Below, piece after piece: positions 54,675-63,706 of a DNA stretch of 64,000 bases. This DNA comes from Bacteroidota bacterium (GTDB lineage: Bacteria > Bacteroidota > Bacteroidia > UBA4408): positions 98,803-162,802 of the forward strand of contig CAUJCU010000019.1 of NCBI GenBank assembly GCA_963169745.1, read 5' to 3'. Positions within the stretch are counted from its first letter, which is position 1. Each line of letters begins with the position of its first letter. The translations under genes and the position numbers were made by a program. The notes under the pieces were generated by a model. The model worked only from the letters and a program-made list of their open reading frames with translations. It was not told the DNA's origin and made no database searches.

Positions 54675-55130
54675 ATGTCACGTAATAAAAAGGATTACAT
54701 TTTTGTTGGAATTCAATTAATACTATTTTTAGTTTACTTTATTTCGTGTGAATACTTAAATTTTACTTTAACATTAGAGCTTTATTATATAGGGGCCATC
54801 TTGGTATTATTAGGAATTTTTATTTTAATTGGTGCACTTATACAGTTACAAAAAAATTTATCTCCTTTTCCTACCCCCAAGCAAGATTCTTTTTTGGTTA
54901 AAAATGGTTTTTATAAATACGTCAGACACCCTATTTATACAGGAGTTCTATTGCTATGCATGGGTATAGCTATACATACACACTCAGGATATAGAATTAT
55001 TATTTCGCTGCTACTGGTCATTTTGTTTTATTATAAATCGAATTATGAAGAGTTTAGGCTTACTGAAAAATTTAGAGATTACCCTGCTTACAAAGCGAGA
55101 ACAGGACGCTTTTTTCCTAAGTATTCATAG
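54675..55130 (+). CDS. Isoprenylcysteine carboxyl methyltransferase-like membrane protein
   Basis: 151 residues from the ATG at 54675; another ATG lies one codon earlier. Four hydrophobic segments are followed by the conserved block LVKNGFYKYVRHPIYTGVLL and, near the end, NYEEFRLTEKFRDYPAYKAR, the SAM-binding signature of the ICMT/PEMT superfamily. Bacterial members methylate unknown lipids or small molecules. It stands alone behind a promoter that touches its start. Confidence 0.82.
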   Translation: MSRNKKDYIFVGIQLILFLVYFISCEYLNFTLTLELYYIGAILVLLGIFILIGALIQLQKNLSPFPTPKQDSFLVKNGFYKYVRHPIYTGVLLLCMGIAIHTHSGYRIIISLLLVILFYYKSNYEEFRLTEKFRDYPAYKARTGRFFPKYS

Positions 55131-55204
55131 CATGTGGGTGCTACTACATGAAGCAAGTAGCTACCTATTATAAATATCATTAGGTATTTTGAAATAAAAA
55201 CCTA

Positions 55205-55212
55205 TAAATTTG
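55205..55212 (+). promoter_or_regulatory. Probable -7 element of the ABC exporter operon
   Basis: TAAATTTG matches TAnnTTTG, 19 bases before the ATG at 55232. Confidence 0.6.
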
Positions 55213-55231
55213 TTTTATACGATATAAAATT

Positions 55232-56176
55232 ATGGATGTATTTTCAACTCAAAATGTTGTTAAGAAGTACGATAACTACTTGGCGCTTGATCAGGTTAGC
55301 ATAAAAGTCAGAAGCAACACTATATTCGGCCTTTTAGGCCCAAATGGAGCAGGGAAAACTTCGCTCATTCGCATCATAAACCAAATTACAGGCCCTGATA
55401 GTGGCGCACTTTTTTTTAACGGGCAAACTTTACGCCCTGAACATATTGAAAAAATAGGTTATTTGCCCGAAGAACGCGGCTTATATAAAAAAATGGAAGT
55501 TGGCGAACAGGCTCTTTACTTGGCCCGACTAAAAGGATTGAGCCGTTATGATGCCGCAAAGCGTTTAAAAATTTGGTTTGAAAAAATGGAAATAACTTCA
55601 TGGTGGAATAAAAAAATTGAAGAGCTTTCAAAAGGTATGCAACAAAAGGTGCAGTTTGTAGTAACGGTTCTACATGAACCCGAACTGCTAATTTTAGATG
55701 AACCATTTAGTGGTTTTGACCCTATTAACGCCAATATGATTAAAAATGAAATACTGGAATTGAAAAACAAAGGAACCAGTATTATTTTTTCTACACATAA
55801 TATGGCTTCGGTTGAAGAATTATGTGACGATATTGCTTTGCTTAATAAATCAAGAATAATTTTAGAAGGGAGTGTAAAAGAAATTAAAAAAGACTATAGC
55901 ACACATACATACAAAATTGATTTTAGTGGAAACATTGTAGCTTTTACCAATGCTATTTGGACCGGTTTTGAATTACTTGACAAACACAGTGATGGTAATT
56001 TGAACCATGCCACGGTGCGACTTTTAAACCAAAATACACCTAATCAGTTGCTAGAAGCTATTATTCCGCATGTAATGGTAAATGGCCTTCAGGAAGTAAT
56101 ACCGAGTATGAATGATATATTTATTGCCCGAGTAAATAATGAGAAAATTGAGCTTAATGCGAACTTAACAGAATAA
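55232..56176 (+). CDS. ABC transporter ATPase (NatA-like)
   Basis: 314 residues. Walker A GPNGAGKTS (about 35-43), signature LSKGMQQKVQF, Walker B LLILDEPFSGFDP and the switch His in FSTHNMASVE are all present. The C-terminal 85 residues form a DUF4162-type extension as in NatA exporters. It pairs with the permease 11 bases downstream and may export sodium, a lipid or a toxic compound; the cargo is unknown. Confidence 0.93.
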   Translation: MDVFSTQNVVKKYDNYLALDQVSIKVRSNTIFGLLGPNGAGKTSLIRIINQITGPDSGALFFNGQTLRPEHIEKIGYLPEERGLYKKMEVGEQALYLARLKGLSRYDAAKRLKIWFEKMEITSWWNKKIEELSKGMQQKVQFVVTVLHEPELLILDEPFSGFDPINANMIKNEILELKNKGTSIIFSTHNMASVEELCDDIALLNKSRIILEGSVKEIKKDYSTHTYKIDFSGNIVAFTNAIWTGFELLDKHSDGNLNHATVRLLNQNTPNQLLEAIIPHVMVNGLQEVIPSMNDIFIARVNNEKIELNANLTE

Positions 56177-56187
56177 TTAAAAATTTT

Positions 56188-57507
56188 ATGAGTAAGATAT
56201 TTATTATTATACAAAGAGAATATTTATCAAGAGTTAAGAAAAAATCATTTCTTGTAATGACCATTCTCGGTCCTTTACTTTTTATTGGATTAATTTTTGC
56301 TCAGTTTTGGATTAAAATGATTCCTGAAGAAAAGCAAAACATTTTGGTTATTGATGAGTCGAATTTATTTATTGGGAAGTTAGAGAATACTGCAAATCAT
56401 GCTTTTAAATACAGTCAAAATGCTGTTGAGACAGAACTTCAATCGCTCTATAAAGGAAATAATAATGTGTTGCTCTATATTCCTGAAAATATTATTGAAT
56501 CGCAAAAAATTCAACTTTATTATAAAAAGCAGCCTGGTATTGGTTTGCAAGAGTATATAAGCTCCGTAATAGGAAAAAAGCTGGAAGAGTTTAAATTAGT
56601 TGCTTCAGGAATTAAACCCGAACAGTTAAAGGCAACACAAACAAAATTGGTGGTAACTACAACTAAAGTTGAAAAGAGCGGAGAACTAGAAAAAAAGGAT
56701 AATGAAATTATGATGGTTGTTGGATTTTTGGCTGGTCTTCTAATTTACTTTTTTGTCTTTTTGTATGGTTCTCAAGTAATGCGTGGCGTTATTGAAGAAA
56801 AGACAAGCCGTATTGTCGAAGTCATTATTTCTTCTGTTAAACCTTTTCAGTTAATGATGGGTAAAATCATTGGAATAGCCCTAGTAGGGCTTACCCAATT
56901 TGTATTATGGATTGTTTTGAGTGCTGTAGGAATTGGCATTTCATCATCTATGTTAGCCAAAAACGAAATTGAAAAGATTAAAACAGAGCAAACTTTTAAA
57001 AATAATGTACCCCAAAATAGTGCTTTTAAAGATTTGGAAAACCAGCAAAAAGCTGAAATTATGGATTCGTTTTTTAATCAAATCAACTGGCCGGTCATGT
57101 TATTTTCTTTTCTGTTTTATTTTATGGGAGGCTATTTATTGTATGCCGGTTTGTTTGCTGCAATAGGTGCTGCGGTTGACAGTGAAGCCGACACACAGCA
57201 GTTTATGATGCCCATTACCATACCTTTGATTTTTTCATTTGTTATGGCTCAAAACGTAATGACTAATCCGGAATCTGCTTTGTCATTTTGGTTATCCGTT
57301 TTCCCTTTAACCAGCCCTGTTATAATGATGGTACGAATTCCGTTTGGAGTTCCGTATTTTGACTTAGCCATCTCAATGATTGCGTTGATACTTGGTTTTT
57401 TGGCTGTAACTTGGCTTTCGGCTAAAATTTACCGAACCGGAATTTTAATGTATGGTAAAAAGAGCAGCTATCGTGAATTGTGGAAATGGCTTTTTTACAA
57501 GCCTTAA
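56188..57507 (+). CDS. ABC-2 type permease (NatB-like)
   Basis: 439 residues. A first helix (about 20-42) is followed by an extracytoplasmic domain of about 140 residues, then a cluster of five or six helices from about 180 to 420. MRGVIEEKTSRIVEVIISSVKPFQLMMGKI is the ABC-2 conserved coupling block typical of NatB. It is the membrane partner of the ATPase at 55232. Confidence 0.92.
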   Translation: MSKIFIIIQREYLSRVKKKSFLVMTILGPLLFIGLIFAQFWIKMIPEEKQNILVIDESNLFIGKLENTANHAFKYSQNAVETELQSLYKGNNNVLLYIPENIIESQKIQLYYKKQPGIGLQEYISSVIGKKLEEFKLVASGIKPEQLKATQTKLVVTTTKVEKSGELEKKDNEIMMVVGFLAGLLIYFFVFLYGSQVMRGVIEEKTSRIVEVIISSVKPFQLMMGKIIGIALVGLTQFVLWIVLSAVGIGISSSMLAKNEIEKIKTEQTFKNNVPQNSAFKDLENQQKAEIMDSFFNQINWPVMLFSFLFYFMGGYLLYAGLFAAIGAAVDSEADTQQFMMPITIPLIFSFVMAQNVMTNPESALSFWLSVFPLTSPVIMMVRIPFGVPYFDLAISMIALILGFLAVTWLSAKIYRTGILMYGKKSSYRELWKWLFYKP

Positions 57508-57541
57508 TTGGAGTATTTTTAGAATTTTAGAGTAATTAATA

Positions 57542-57549
57542 TAACTTTG
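57542..57549 (+). promoter_or_regulatory. Probable -7 element of the Ppx/GppA gene
   Basis: TAACTTTG matches TAnnTTTG, 22 bases before the TTG start at 57572. Confidence 0.55.
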
Positions 57550-57571
57550 ATATATTTTACTATTGTAAGCT

Positions 57572-58492
57572 TTGCAAATTGCTGTTATTGACCTCGGAAC
57601 AAATACTTTTAACTTGGTAATAGCTGAGCATCACGGGCATTTTTATACTATTTTATATCATGAAAAATTTCCTGTAAAGTTGGGAGAGGGGGGAATTAAT
57701 TTACATACCATTCAGTCGGAGCCTTTTTGGCGCGGTATTGACAATATTGAAAAAATACTTTCAATTACAAAATCCTTAGGTGTTCAAAAAATATATGCTT
57801 TTGCCACTTCAGCAATTCGCGATGCCCATAATGGCGATTTGTTTGTGAGCACAGTGTATAAACTTTTTCGTTTAAAGATACAGGTAATAAGCGGTGCTAA
57901 AGAAGCCGAATTCATATACTGGGGTGTAAAATCTGCCCTTACCATTGGTTATAAAAACTGCCTCATTATGGATATTGGTGGCGGCAGTACTGAATTTATT
58001 ATTGGGAACAATAAAGAGATTGTCTGGAAAAAGAGCTATAAATTAGGTGTTGCCAGGCTTTTAGATATGTTTAGAGGTGCCGAACCTATATCTGAAGAAA
58101 GAAAATTACAAATAGAAAACTATTTGAAAAAGGAGCTTAAAACATTGATTAAAGCGGTTAAAAAATATCCTGTAAGTAATCTTATAGGCTCTTCGGGCTC
58201 TTTTGATTCATTAGCCGAAATGATTTGCCATCGTTTTTATACCCCTGAACTTTTGGAAGGGAGAACTACTTTTAATTTTAACTTAAAAGATTTAAAGGAA
58301 ATACACATTGAACTGTTAAAAAGCACGCGTGAGCAGCGTTTAAAAATTCCCGGTCTCATTTCTATGCGTACCGATATGATTGTGTTTTCTTCGCTTTTTA
58401 TTTGGTATATAATTAATACTTTTAATTTAAAAAAAGTGCGCCTTAGTACTTATTCACTAAAGGAAGGGGTGTTAAACAAAATGATAAAATAA
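57572..58492 (+). CDS. Ppx/GppA family phosphatase
   Basis: 306 residues from a TTG start. The family sequence IAVIDLGTNTFNLVIAE begins at the third residue, so no ATG further upstream is needed. The second phosphate loop MDIGGGSTEFIIG is intact. It is shorter than E. coli Ppx and keeps only the catalytic domains, as in other Bacteroidota. It hydrolyses inorganic polyphosphate or pppGpp; which one cannot be read here. A sigma-54-type regulator gene follows 13 bases later. Confidence 0.93.
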   Translation: MQIAVIDLGTNTFNLVIAEHHGHFYTILYHEKFPVKLGEGGINLHTIQSEPFWRGIDNIEKILSITKSLGVQKIYAFATSAIRDAHNGDLFVSTVYKLFRLKIQVISGAKEAEFIYWGVKSALTIGYKNCLIMDIGGGSTEFIIGNNKEIVWKKSYKLGVARLLDMFRGAEPISEERKLQIENYLKKELKTLIKAVKKYPVSNLIGSSGSFDSLAEMICHRFYTPELLEGRTTFNFNLKDLKEIHIELLKSTREQRLKIPGLISMRTDMIVFSSLFIWYIINTFNLKKVRLSTYSLKEGVLNKMIK

Positions 58493-58505
58493 TAAAAATT
58501 TAATT

Positions 58506-59666
58506 ATGACAAAGGTACTTATAATTGACGATGAGAAGCCTATTAGAAATGCTTTGCGAGATATTTTGGAATATGAAAAAATACTTGTTGATGATGCTTC
58601 TACCGGAACTGAAGGACTCGAAAAATTAGGAAATGAAAAATACGATTTGGTGTTGTGTGACATTAAAATGCCAGGACTTGACGGTATGGAAGTGCTAGGG
58701 AAAATTGCTGAAATGGGACAAGCAATTCCGGTGGTCATGATTTCGGGACACGGTACTATTGAAACTGCCGTAGAGGCTGTTAAAAAGGGCGCTTTTGATT
58801 TTATTGCCAAACCCCTCGATTTAAATCGCTTGTTGGTTACAGTTCGTAACGCACTGGATAAATCAAATATAATTCAAGAGAATAAAGTACTCCGAAAAAA
58901 AATTAATAAGGCTTTTGAAATGGTTGGCGAATCATCGGCAATTCAAGAAATTAAAAAGATGATTGAAAAGGTAGCACCAACCGATGCTCGGGTACTTATA
59001 ACAGGAGGTAATGGTACAGGAAAAGAACTTGTTGCCCGTTGGCTTCATGAAAAAAGTAACCGAAGTGCCTTTCCGCTTATTGAAGTAAATTGTGCTGCAA
59101 TTCCTTCAGAACTTATAGAAAGCGAACTGTTTGGACACGAAAAAGGAGCTTTTACATCTGCCATTAGCCAACGAAAAGGAAAATTTGAACAAGCTGAAGG
59201 AGGAACTTTATTTTTAGATGAAATTGGTGATATGAGCCTTTCGGCCCAAGCCAAAGTATTGCGTGCTTTGCAGGAAAATAAAATTTCGAGAGTAGGCAGC
59301 GAAAAAGAAATTAAAGTAAATGTAAGGGTGGTAGCCGCAACCAATAAGAACTTGAAACAAGAGATTCAAAAAGGTAACTTTAGAGAAGATTTATTTCATC
59401 GCTTGAGCGTTATTCCTATAAAAGTACCTACTTTAAATGAAAGATTAGAGGATATTCCGCTTCTCACAGACCATTTTGTAAAAACATTATGCGATGAGCA
59501 TGGAATTCCCCCAAAGAAAATCACTAAGGAAGCTATTAATGCACTGCAACAGATAGAGTGGACAGGTAACATTAGAGAGTTTAAAAATGTTATAGAGCGC
59601 TTGTTGATTTTGTGTGATAAAACAATTACCGAAAAGGAAGTTAAACAATATGCCAGTAAAAATTAG
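58506..59666 (+). CDS. NtrC-like response regulator without a DNA-binding domain
   Basis: 386 residues. The receiver domain (1-120) has the acidic pair D8-D9, phospho-acceptor Asp52 in CDIKMPG and the FIAKPLD lysine. The AAA+ domain has a Walker A reading GGNGTGKE (the first E of the usual GExGTGKE is N), Walker B GTLFLDEIGDM, and GAFTSA in place of GAFTGA, the loop that touches sigma-54. The protein ends at EKEVKQYASKN, about where a Fis-type helix-turn-helix would start, so none is present. It may act on sigma-54 from solution or through a partner. No adjacent kinase exists. Confidence 0.92.
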   Translation: MTKVLIIDDEKPIRNALRDILEYEKILVDDASTGTEGLEKLGNEKYDLVLCDIKMPGLDGMEVLGKIAEMGQAIPVVMISGHGTIETAVEAVKKGAFDFIAKPLDLNRLLVTVRNALDKSNIIQENKVLRKKINKAFEMVGESSAIQEIKKMIEKVAPTDARVLITGGNGTGKELVARWLHEKSNRSAFPLIEVNCAAIPSELIESELFGHEKGAFTSAISQRKGKFEQAEGGTLFLDEIGDMSLSAQAKVLRALQENKISRVGSEKEIKVNVRVVAATNKNLKQEIQKGNFREDLFHRLSVIPIKVPTLNERLEDIPLLTDHFVKTLCDEHGIPPKKITKEAINALQQIEWTGNIREFKNVIERLLILCDKTITEKEVKQYASKN

Positions 59667-59702
59667 CGCCTACATTTAGAATAATACATTACATGAAAAC
59701 CG

Positions 59703-61166
59703 CTATTGATATTCATAGCAGCCTATATCAGGTTCACTATCGCGGTTATGTTCATCTAAATCAAGAGGTACTTGTTGTCCAATTAACGCTAATCCTTTAT
59801 TAATGCAGGGGGCATTAGCACGCAAGTGATAATCTAAGGTCGAGATATTTTCAAAAAGTGGTTGGGCACTTCCGCCATCAACATTAATGTAAGCCGGATT
59901 TTTAATATTGTTTTTGTAGTGGCTTTCATCACTGATGTCGGTTTGAGGACTTATACGCAATACACAGTTTTCAAATAAATAATTAAAATTTTGGCCACTT
60001 TTGCTGTCCACGCTAAGTTCGTTTTCAACACTTCCATAAATAATGCAGTTAGCAAAGTAGCAACTATCTAATGGAAAAACTTGAACACTATTGTAGTTGT
60101 TTATTACAACCGAAGGTGATTGCCTTTGTTTTCCTGAGGAGTAAAAATTTGCTGAAGTGCAATGTCTAAAAAGATATTTACCACCCATAGTAAGGGCTAA
60201 GGTGGTTTCGGCACAATTGGTTACTAGCACATTGCTTGCTCTCAAATTAAAATATCGAGCATAAATACCATAGGCCGCCATATTTGATATTTTTGTGTTT
60301 CTAAGATTCAATAAAGTATTATCTGGCGCATCACGACCAATAAGAGTTTCTAATTGCAGACCAATAAATCCATTTTTTATTTCGGCATAGTTTATAGAGC
60401 ATGAGGCTCCTTCGTTAATCCATATTCTATCCCATTGTCCTGCTATTTCGCGGTAGTCATAATCTAAGCGGGCTCCCTGAAAGGTTACTGGAGCTGTTTT
60501 AGTTCCATTAACTTGTAGTCCACCGTATCGGTAAACCCAAAGCCCCGAGTTTTTGGCAAAATGAACTCTTGTGCCTTCTTCAATAGTAAGTTGTGCAGCA
60601 CTATCCACAACGGCATATCCATAAATTACATAGGGTTTATCGTTGGTCCAAGTAATATTTTGATTTTCGGCTGCTACTATACGAAAAGGAGGTAAACCTT
60701 TTATATAGGTGTCAGGCCTTATGTAATGGGCATCTTGCCCCCATGCAACTAAGTCAATATCCTGTATATTTTCATTGGTTTCGAACAATATACTGTCTTT
60801 AACAATCATAGGAGCGTTAACATTCAGAGGGTTGATGGTTACCTCGGCAAATAAAAAAATACTGTCGTGGGGCATCAATTCAATGTTTTCCAAATTATTA
60901 GCTGGTTTGCCATCAATATTTAATTTAAACTGCGAGTTGTTTCCACCGGCCAGCCATATACGCTTAATGAGTAATTTCTTTTTATACGGATTATAAACTT
61001 TAAGCTGCCTTGTTGCCGAACCTACTTCGGTAAAAACGGTGTCAAAAATGATGGTATCTTCCGAAAAAGATAAAGTTGTTGCACCTTTGTCCATAAAGCC
61101 CACTTCTTTTTTACACGAGGTAAAAATGACTATCAAAATAACAAAGGGAACAAAAAAATATCTCAC
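59703..61166 (-). CDS. Lipoprotein with a right-handed beta-helix region
   Basis: 487 residues. The signal peptide ends IFTSC (lipobox). An early domain (about 30-130) has LKVYNPYKKKLLIKRIWLAGG, similar to Bacteroidota surface-lipoprotein modules. The middle has IYGYAVVDSAAQLTIEEGTRVHF and a run of short strands typical of a parallel beta-helix. It ends LDEHNRDSEPDIGCYEYQ, the choice-of-anchor Q-type signature found at the end of beta-helix surface proteins. No catalytic motif is evident; polysaccharide binding is possible. Confidence 0.75.
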   Translation of the reverse strand: MRYFFVPFVILIVIFTSCKKEVGFMDKGATTLSFSEDTIIFDTVFTEVGSATRQLKVYNPYKKKLLIKRIWLAGGNNSQFKLNIDGKPANNLENIELMPHDSIFLFAEVTINPLNVNAPMIVKDSILFETNENIQDIDLVAWGQDAHYIRPDTYIKGLPPFRIVAAENQNITWTNDKPYVIYGYAVVDSAAQLTIEEGTRVHFAKNSGLWVYRYGGLQVNGTKTAPVTFQGARLDYDYREIAGQWDRIWINEGASCSINYAEIKNGFIGLQLETLIGRDAPDNTLLNLRNTKISNMAAYGIYARYFNLRASNVLVTNCAETTLALTMGGKYLFRHCTSANFYSSGKQRQSPSVVINNYNSVQVFPLDSCYFANCIIYGSVENELSVDSKSGQNFNYLFENCVLRISPQTDISDESHYKNNIKNPAYINVDGGSAQPLFENISTLDYHLRANAPCINKGLALIGQQVPLDLDEHNRDSEPDIGCYEYQ

Positions 61167-61226
61167 AGAAATAGGCTGAATACTTTAAGATAACGACTTT
61201 TATTAAAAATTATTTTTTAAGGAAAA

Positions 61227-61234
61227 CAAAAGTA
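61227..61234 (-). promoter_or_regulatory. Probable -7 element of the beta-helix lipoprotein gene
   Basis: TACTTTTG on the minus strand, 61 bases before the ATG at 61166, matches TAnnTTTG. Confidence 0.45.
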
Positions 61235-61423
61235 ATAAAAAAGCTGTTATTTAGCTCTTCTTCTCTGTCGAACTCTTTCTAACTTTAGGTTGCTGTAGCA
61301 ATCAAAAGTCATATAGAATACCGAATTCAACAACTTATTAAATGTTTTTATTTAATGTCTATTTACCTGTATGGGTACTTTAAAATAGTATAAGAATTAG
61401 GTCACTAAAAATGAATATGAGCA

Positions 61424-63289
61424 TTAGTTAGACTTTTTTTTTAATATAGAAATAATTTTTTGCCCTTTCATTAATAATTTTAACCGCTGCCTTGATAATG
61501 AAATGTGGATTTCCTTTTTTTCATCAATTCCGGTAGCATAAACCGACATAATATGCTGGTAGGTTATAAATCCGATAATTTTTTCTTCATGAATTACCGG
61601 AAGTAAGTCAACATTTTCCTTTGTCATAATTTCAATGGCTTTGCTTAACACATCGGTAGGGTGGATGTAAATATTTTTTCGTTTAATAATTGAATCAACT
61701 GTGTTGGTTTCAATATGATGTGCATTGTGCAAATTTGTTGAACTTAACAATCCCTTATACGCACCGTCAATATCGGAAACAATTAAATAGTTTGAATGTA
61801 AATCAGTTTCATTGGCCAACCAATTTCGAAGTTCACCAATTTCCATTTTATCGTTTATGATAATGCCATTATCACTCATGGCACGCTCTACAGTTGTTTT
61901 TTCCAATATGTCAGATTCATAAGAGTGTGGTGTTACAATTCCTCTACGAGCAATCTTTTCAGTCATTATTGTATTTTCCATTAAAAAAAATGAAGTGAAA
62001 TATGAAGCCGTACAAGTGGCCAGTAAGGGTAATAAGGCATTTGATTGCCCCGTTGTTTCCAAAGCAAATACAATAGAAGTAAGATATGCTCTTGAAGCAC
62101 CAGCAAACATAGCAGACATACCAACAAGAACTGAGAGAGAAATTTGTAATCCGTACTCCGGAAACCAATACATACCAACACTTCCTATAAGTGCTCCGGC
62201 AGCTCCACCAATGGTAAGTAATGGAGCTAATGTACCACCTGAAGTGCCACTACCGAGTGAAATGGCCCAGGAAATAAATTTTAAAAACCCAAGCGAAACA
62301 ACCATTTGTATGGGTAATGTTCCGGAAAGCAAATCGGTAATATTGTTGTACCCAACACCAAGTGTACGTGGTGCAATAAAACCAATTATTCCTACAAAAA
62401 GCCCCCCAATTGCCGGCCACCAATACCATTGAATAGGGAGTTTTTCAAATAAATCTTCAATCCAATAAACTGTTTTAGAGACAAAAACGGAAGTCAAACC
62501 TATAACAATTCCCATTATGCTGTAAAATAGTAAAGCATAATTTGAAGGCGTGTTAATTACAGCAGATATTGGAAAAACTACGCTTTCGCCAAACAACAAA
62601 TGATGACCTGCAGCACCGGTAATGCAAGCCAATGCAACAGGAATAAAAGAACGTGCAGAAAATTCAAAAAGTAATAATTCTATAGCTAACAGAATGGCCG
62701 ATAGAGGACTTCCAAAAATAGCCGACATGCCCGCAGTAGCCCCGGCTGCAAGTAAGATTTTTCGCTCATTGGGAGTAATTTTTATAAGCTGCCCAAAGGT
62801 AGAGCCTAAGGCACCTCCTGTAGCAATAATAGGCCCCTCAGCACCAAAGGGACCTCCGGTTCCAATTGAAATAGCTGATGATATGGGCTTTAAATAGGTG
62901 ATTGTAGGCTTAATTTTACTTTCATTTGTGAGAATTTGCTCCATCGCTTCTGGTATCCCGTGACCTCTAATGGCTTTTGAACCATAAAATGCAAATAAAG
63001 CAACAAGGAGGCCTCCAACCACCGGTATTATGATTACGAATACACCCAAAGTGTTATTTATAGGGCTTGATGATGCAATAGAAAACTTACCGTAAAAAGC
63101 TAAGTTTGTTATAAAATCAATAAGATGTACCAAGGCTTTTGAGATAAAACTAATACATACAGCTATTAAAATTGCTATAAGCGATAAACGGAAGGTGCGT
63201 TTTTTTATGTAATTATTCTTTTTAGTTGCATTTTCTTGTTGCAGCGTTGAGTTTAAAGAAATTGAAATAGGTATCTGGTTTTTAATCAT
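61424..63289 (-). CDS. CLC-type chloride channel/antiporter with CBS domains
   Basis: 621 residues. About 30 cytoplasmic residues are followed by the CLC membrane core. GHGIPEA (109-115) stands for the GSGIP selectivity motif and GPFGAEGP carries the gating glutamate Glu151; a gating Glu is the mark of CLC proteins that can couple to protons. SGTSGGTLAPLLTIGGAAG matches the second ion-contact loop. Two CBS domains (about 465-590) end the protein and usually bind adenine nucleotides to regulate gating. It probably moves chloride or fluoride across the inner membrane. Confidence 0.93.
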   Translation of the reverse strand: MIKNQIPISISLNSTLQQENATKKNNYIKKRTFRLSLIAILIAVCISFISKALVHLIDFITNLAFYGKFSIASSSPINNTLGVFVIIIPVVGGLLVALFAFYGSKAIRGHGIPEAMEQILTNESKIKPTITYLKPISSAISIGTGGPFGAEGPIIATGGALGSTFGQLIKITPNERKILLAAGATAGMSAIFGSPLSAILLAIELLLFEFSARSFIPVALACITGAAGHHLLFGESVVFPISAVINTPSNYALLFYSIMGIVIGLTSVFVSKTVYWIEDLFEKLPIQWYWWPAIGGLFVGIIGFIAPRTLGVGYNNITDLLSGTLPIQMVVSLGFLKFISWAISLGSGTSGGTLAPLLTIGGAAGALIGSVGMYWFPEYGLQISLSVLVGMSAMFAGASRAYLTSIVFALETTGQSNALLPLLATCTASYFTSFFLMENTIMTEKIARRGIVTPHSYESDILEKTTVERAMSDNGIIINDKMEIGELRNWLANETDLHSNYLIVSDIDGAYKGLLSSTNLHNAHHIETNTVDSIIKRKNIYIHPTDVLSKAIEIMTKENVDLLPVIHEEKIIGFITYQHIMSVYATGIDEKKEIHISLSRQRLKLLMKGQKIISILKKKSN

Positions 63290-63706
63290 CCGGTTGTAAA
63301 TAATCTGTGATAAAAGTATTGTACAAAAGTAGGAACTACATTCTAAAATAAGATCATTAAATACTAAAGCAAATTAACAATTTACAAAAATTGTATCCAT
63401 GCAAAGCGGACGAATTTAATGATACATACCGAATTTTTCAATCTTTTTTTTATAGTAACGATGTTTCAAATACGGATTGTTTTGTGTAAAACTATATTAA
63501 CAATTTTCTAATATTAAAGCATGTAAATATTAAAACAATTTCAACGGTGTTTTTTGTGTAAAAATGAACTTCCTCTTTTAAAGCAATTTTAAAAAAATAA
63601 GTATAGAGATTTTTACCAATAAGAAAAAATTCATTTTAAACAATGTTAGCGGTCATAAAAAAATTCTTAAAACCATGATATACTTAGCCGCATAAAACTA
63701 TTCTTT
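63290..63706. other. Intergenic region between the CLC gene and the PAS gene
   Basis: 417 AT-rich bases. The left end holds a -7 element for the CLC gene; the rest shows no open frame, no T-tailed hairpin and no clear promoter for the PAS gene. Confidence 0.45.
63323..63330 (-). promoter_or_regulatory. Probable -7 element of the CLC gene
   Basis: TACTTTTG on the minus strand, 34 bases before the ATG at 63289, matches TAnnTTTG. Confidence 0.5.
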
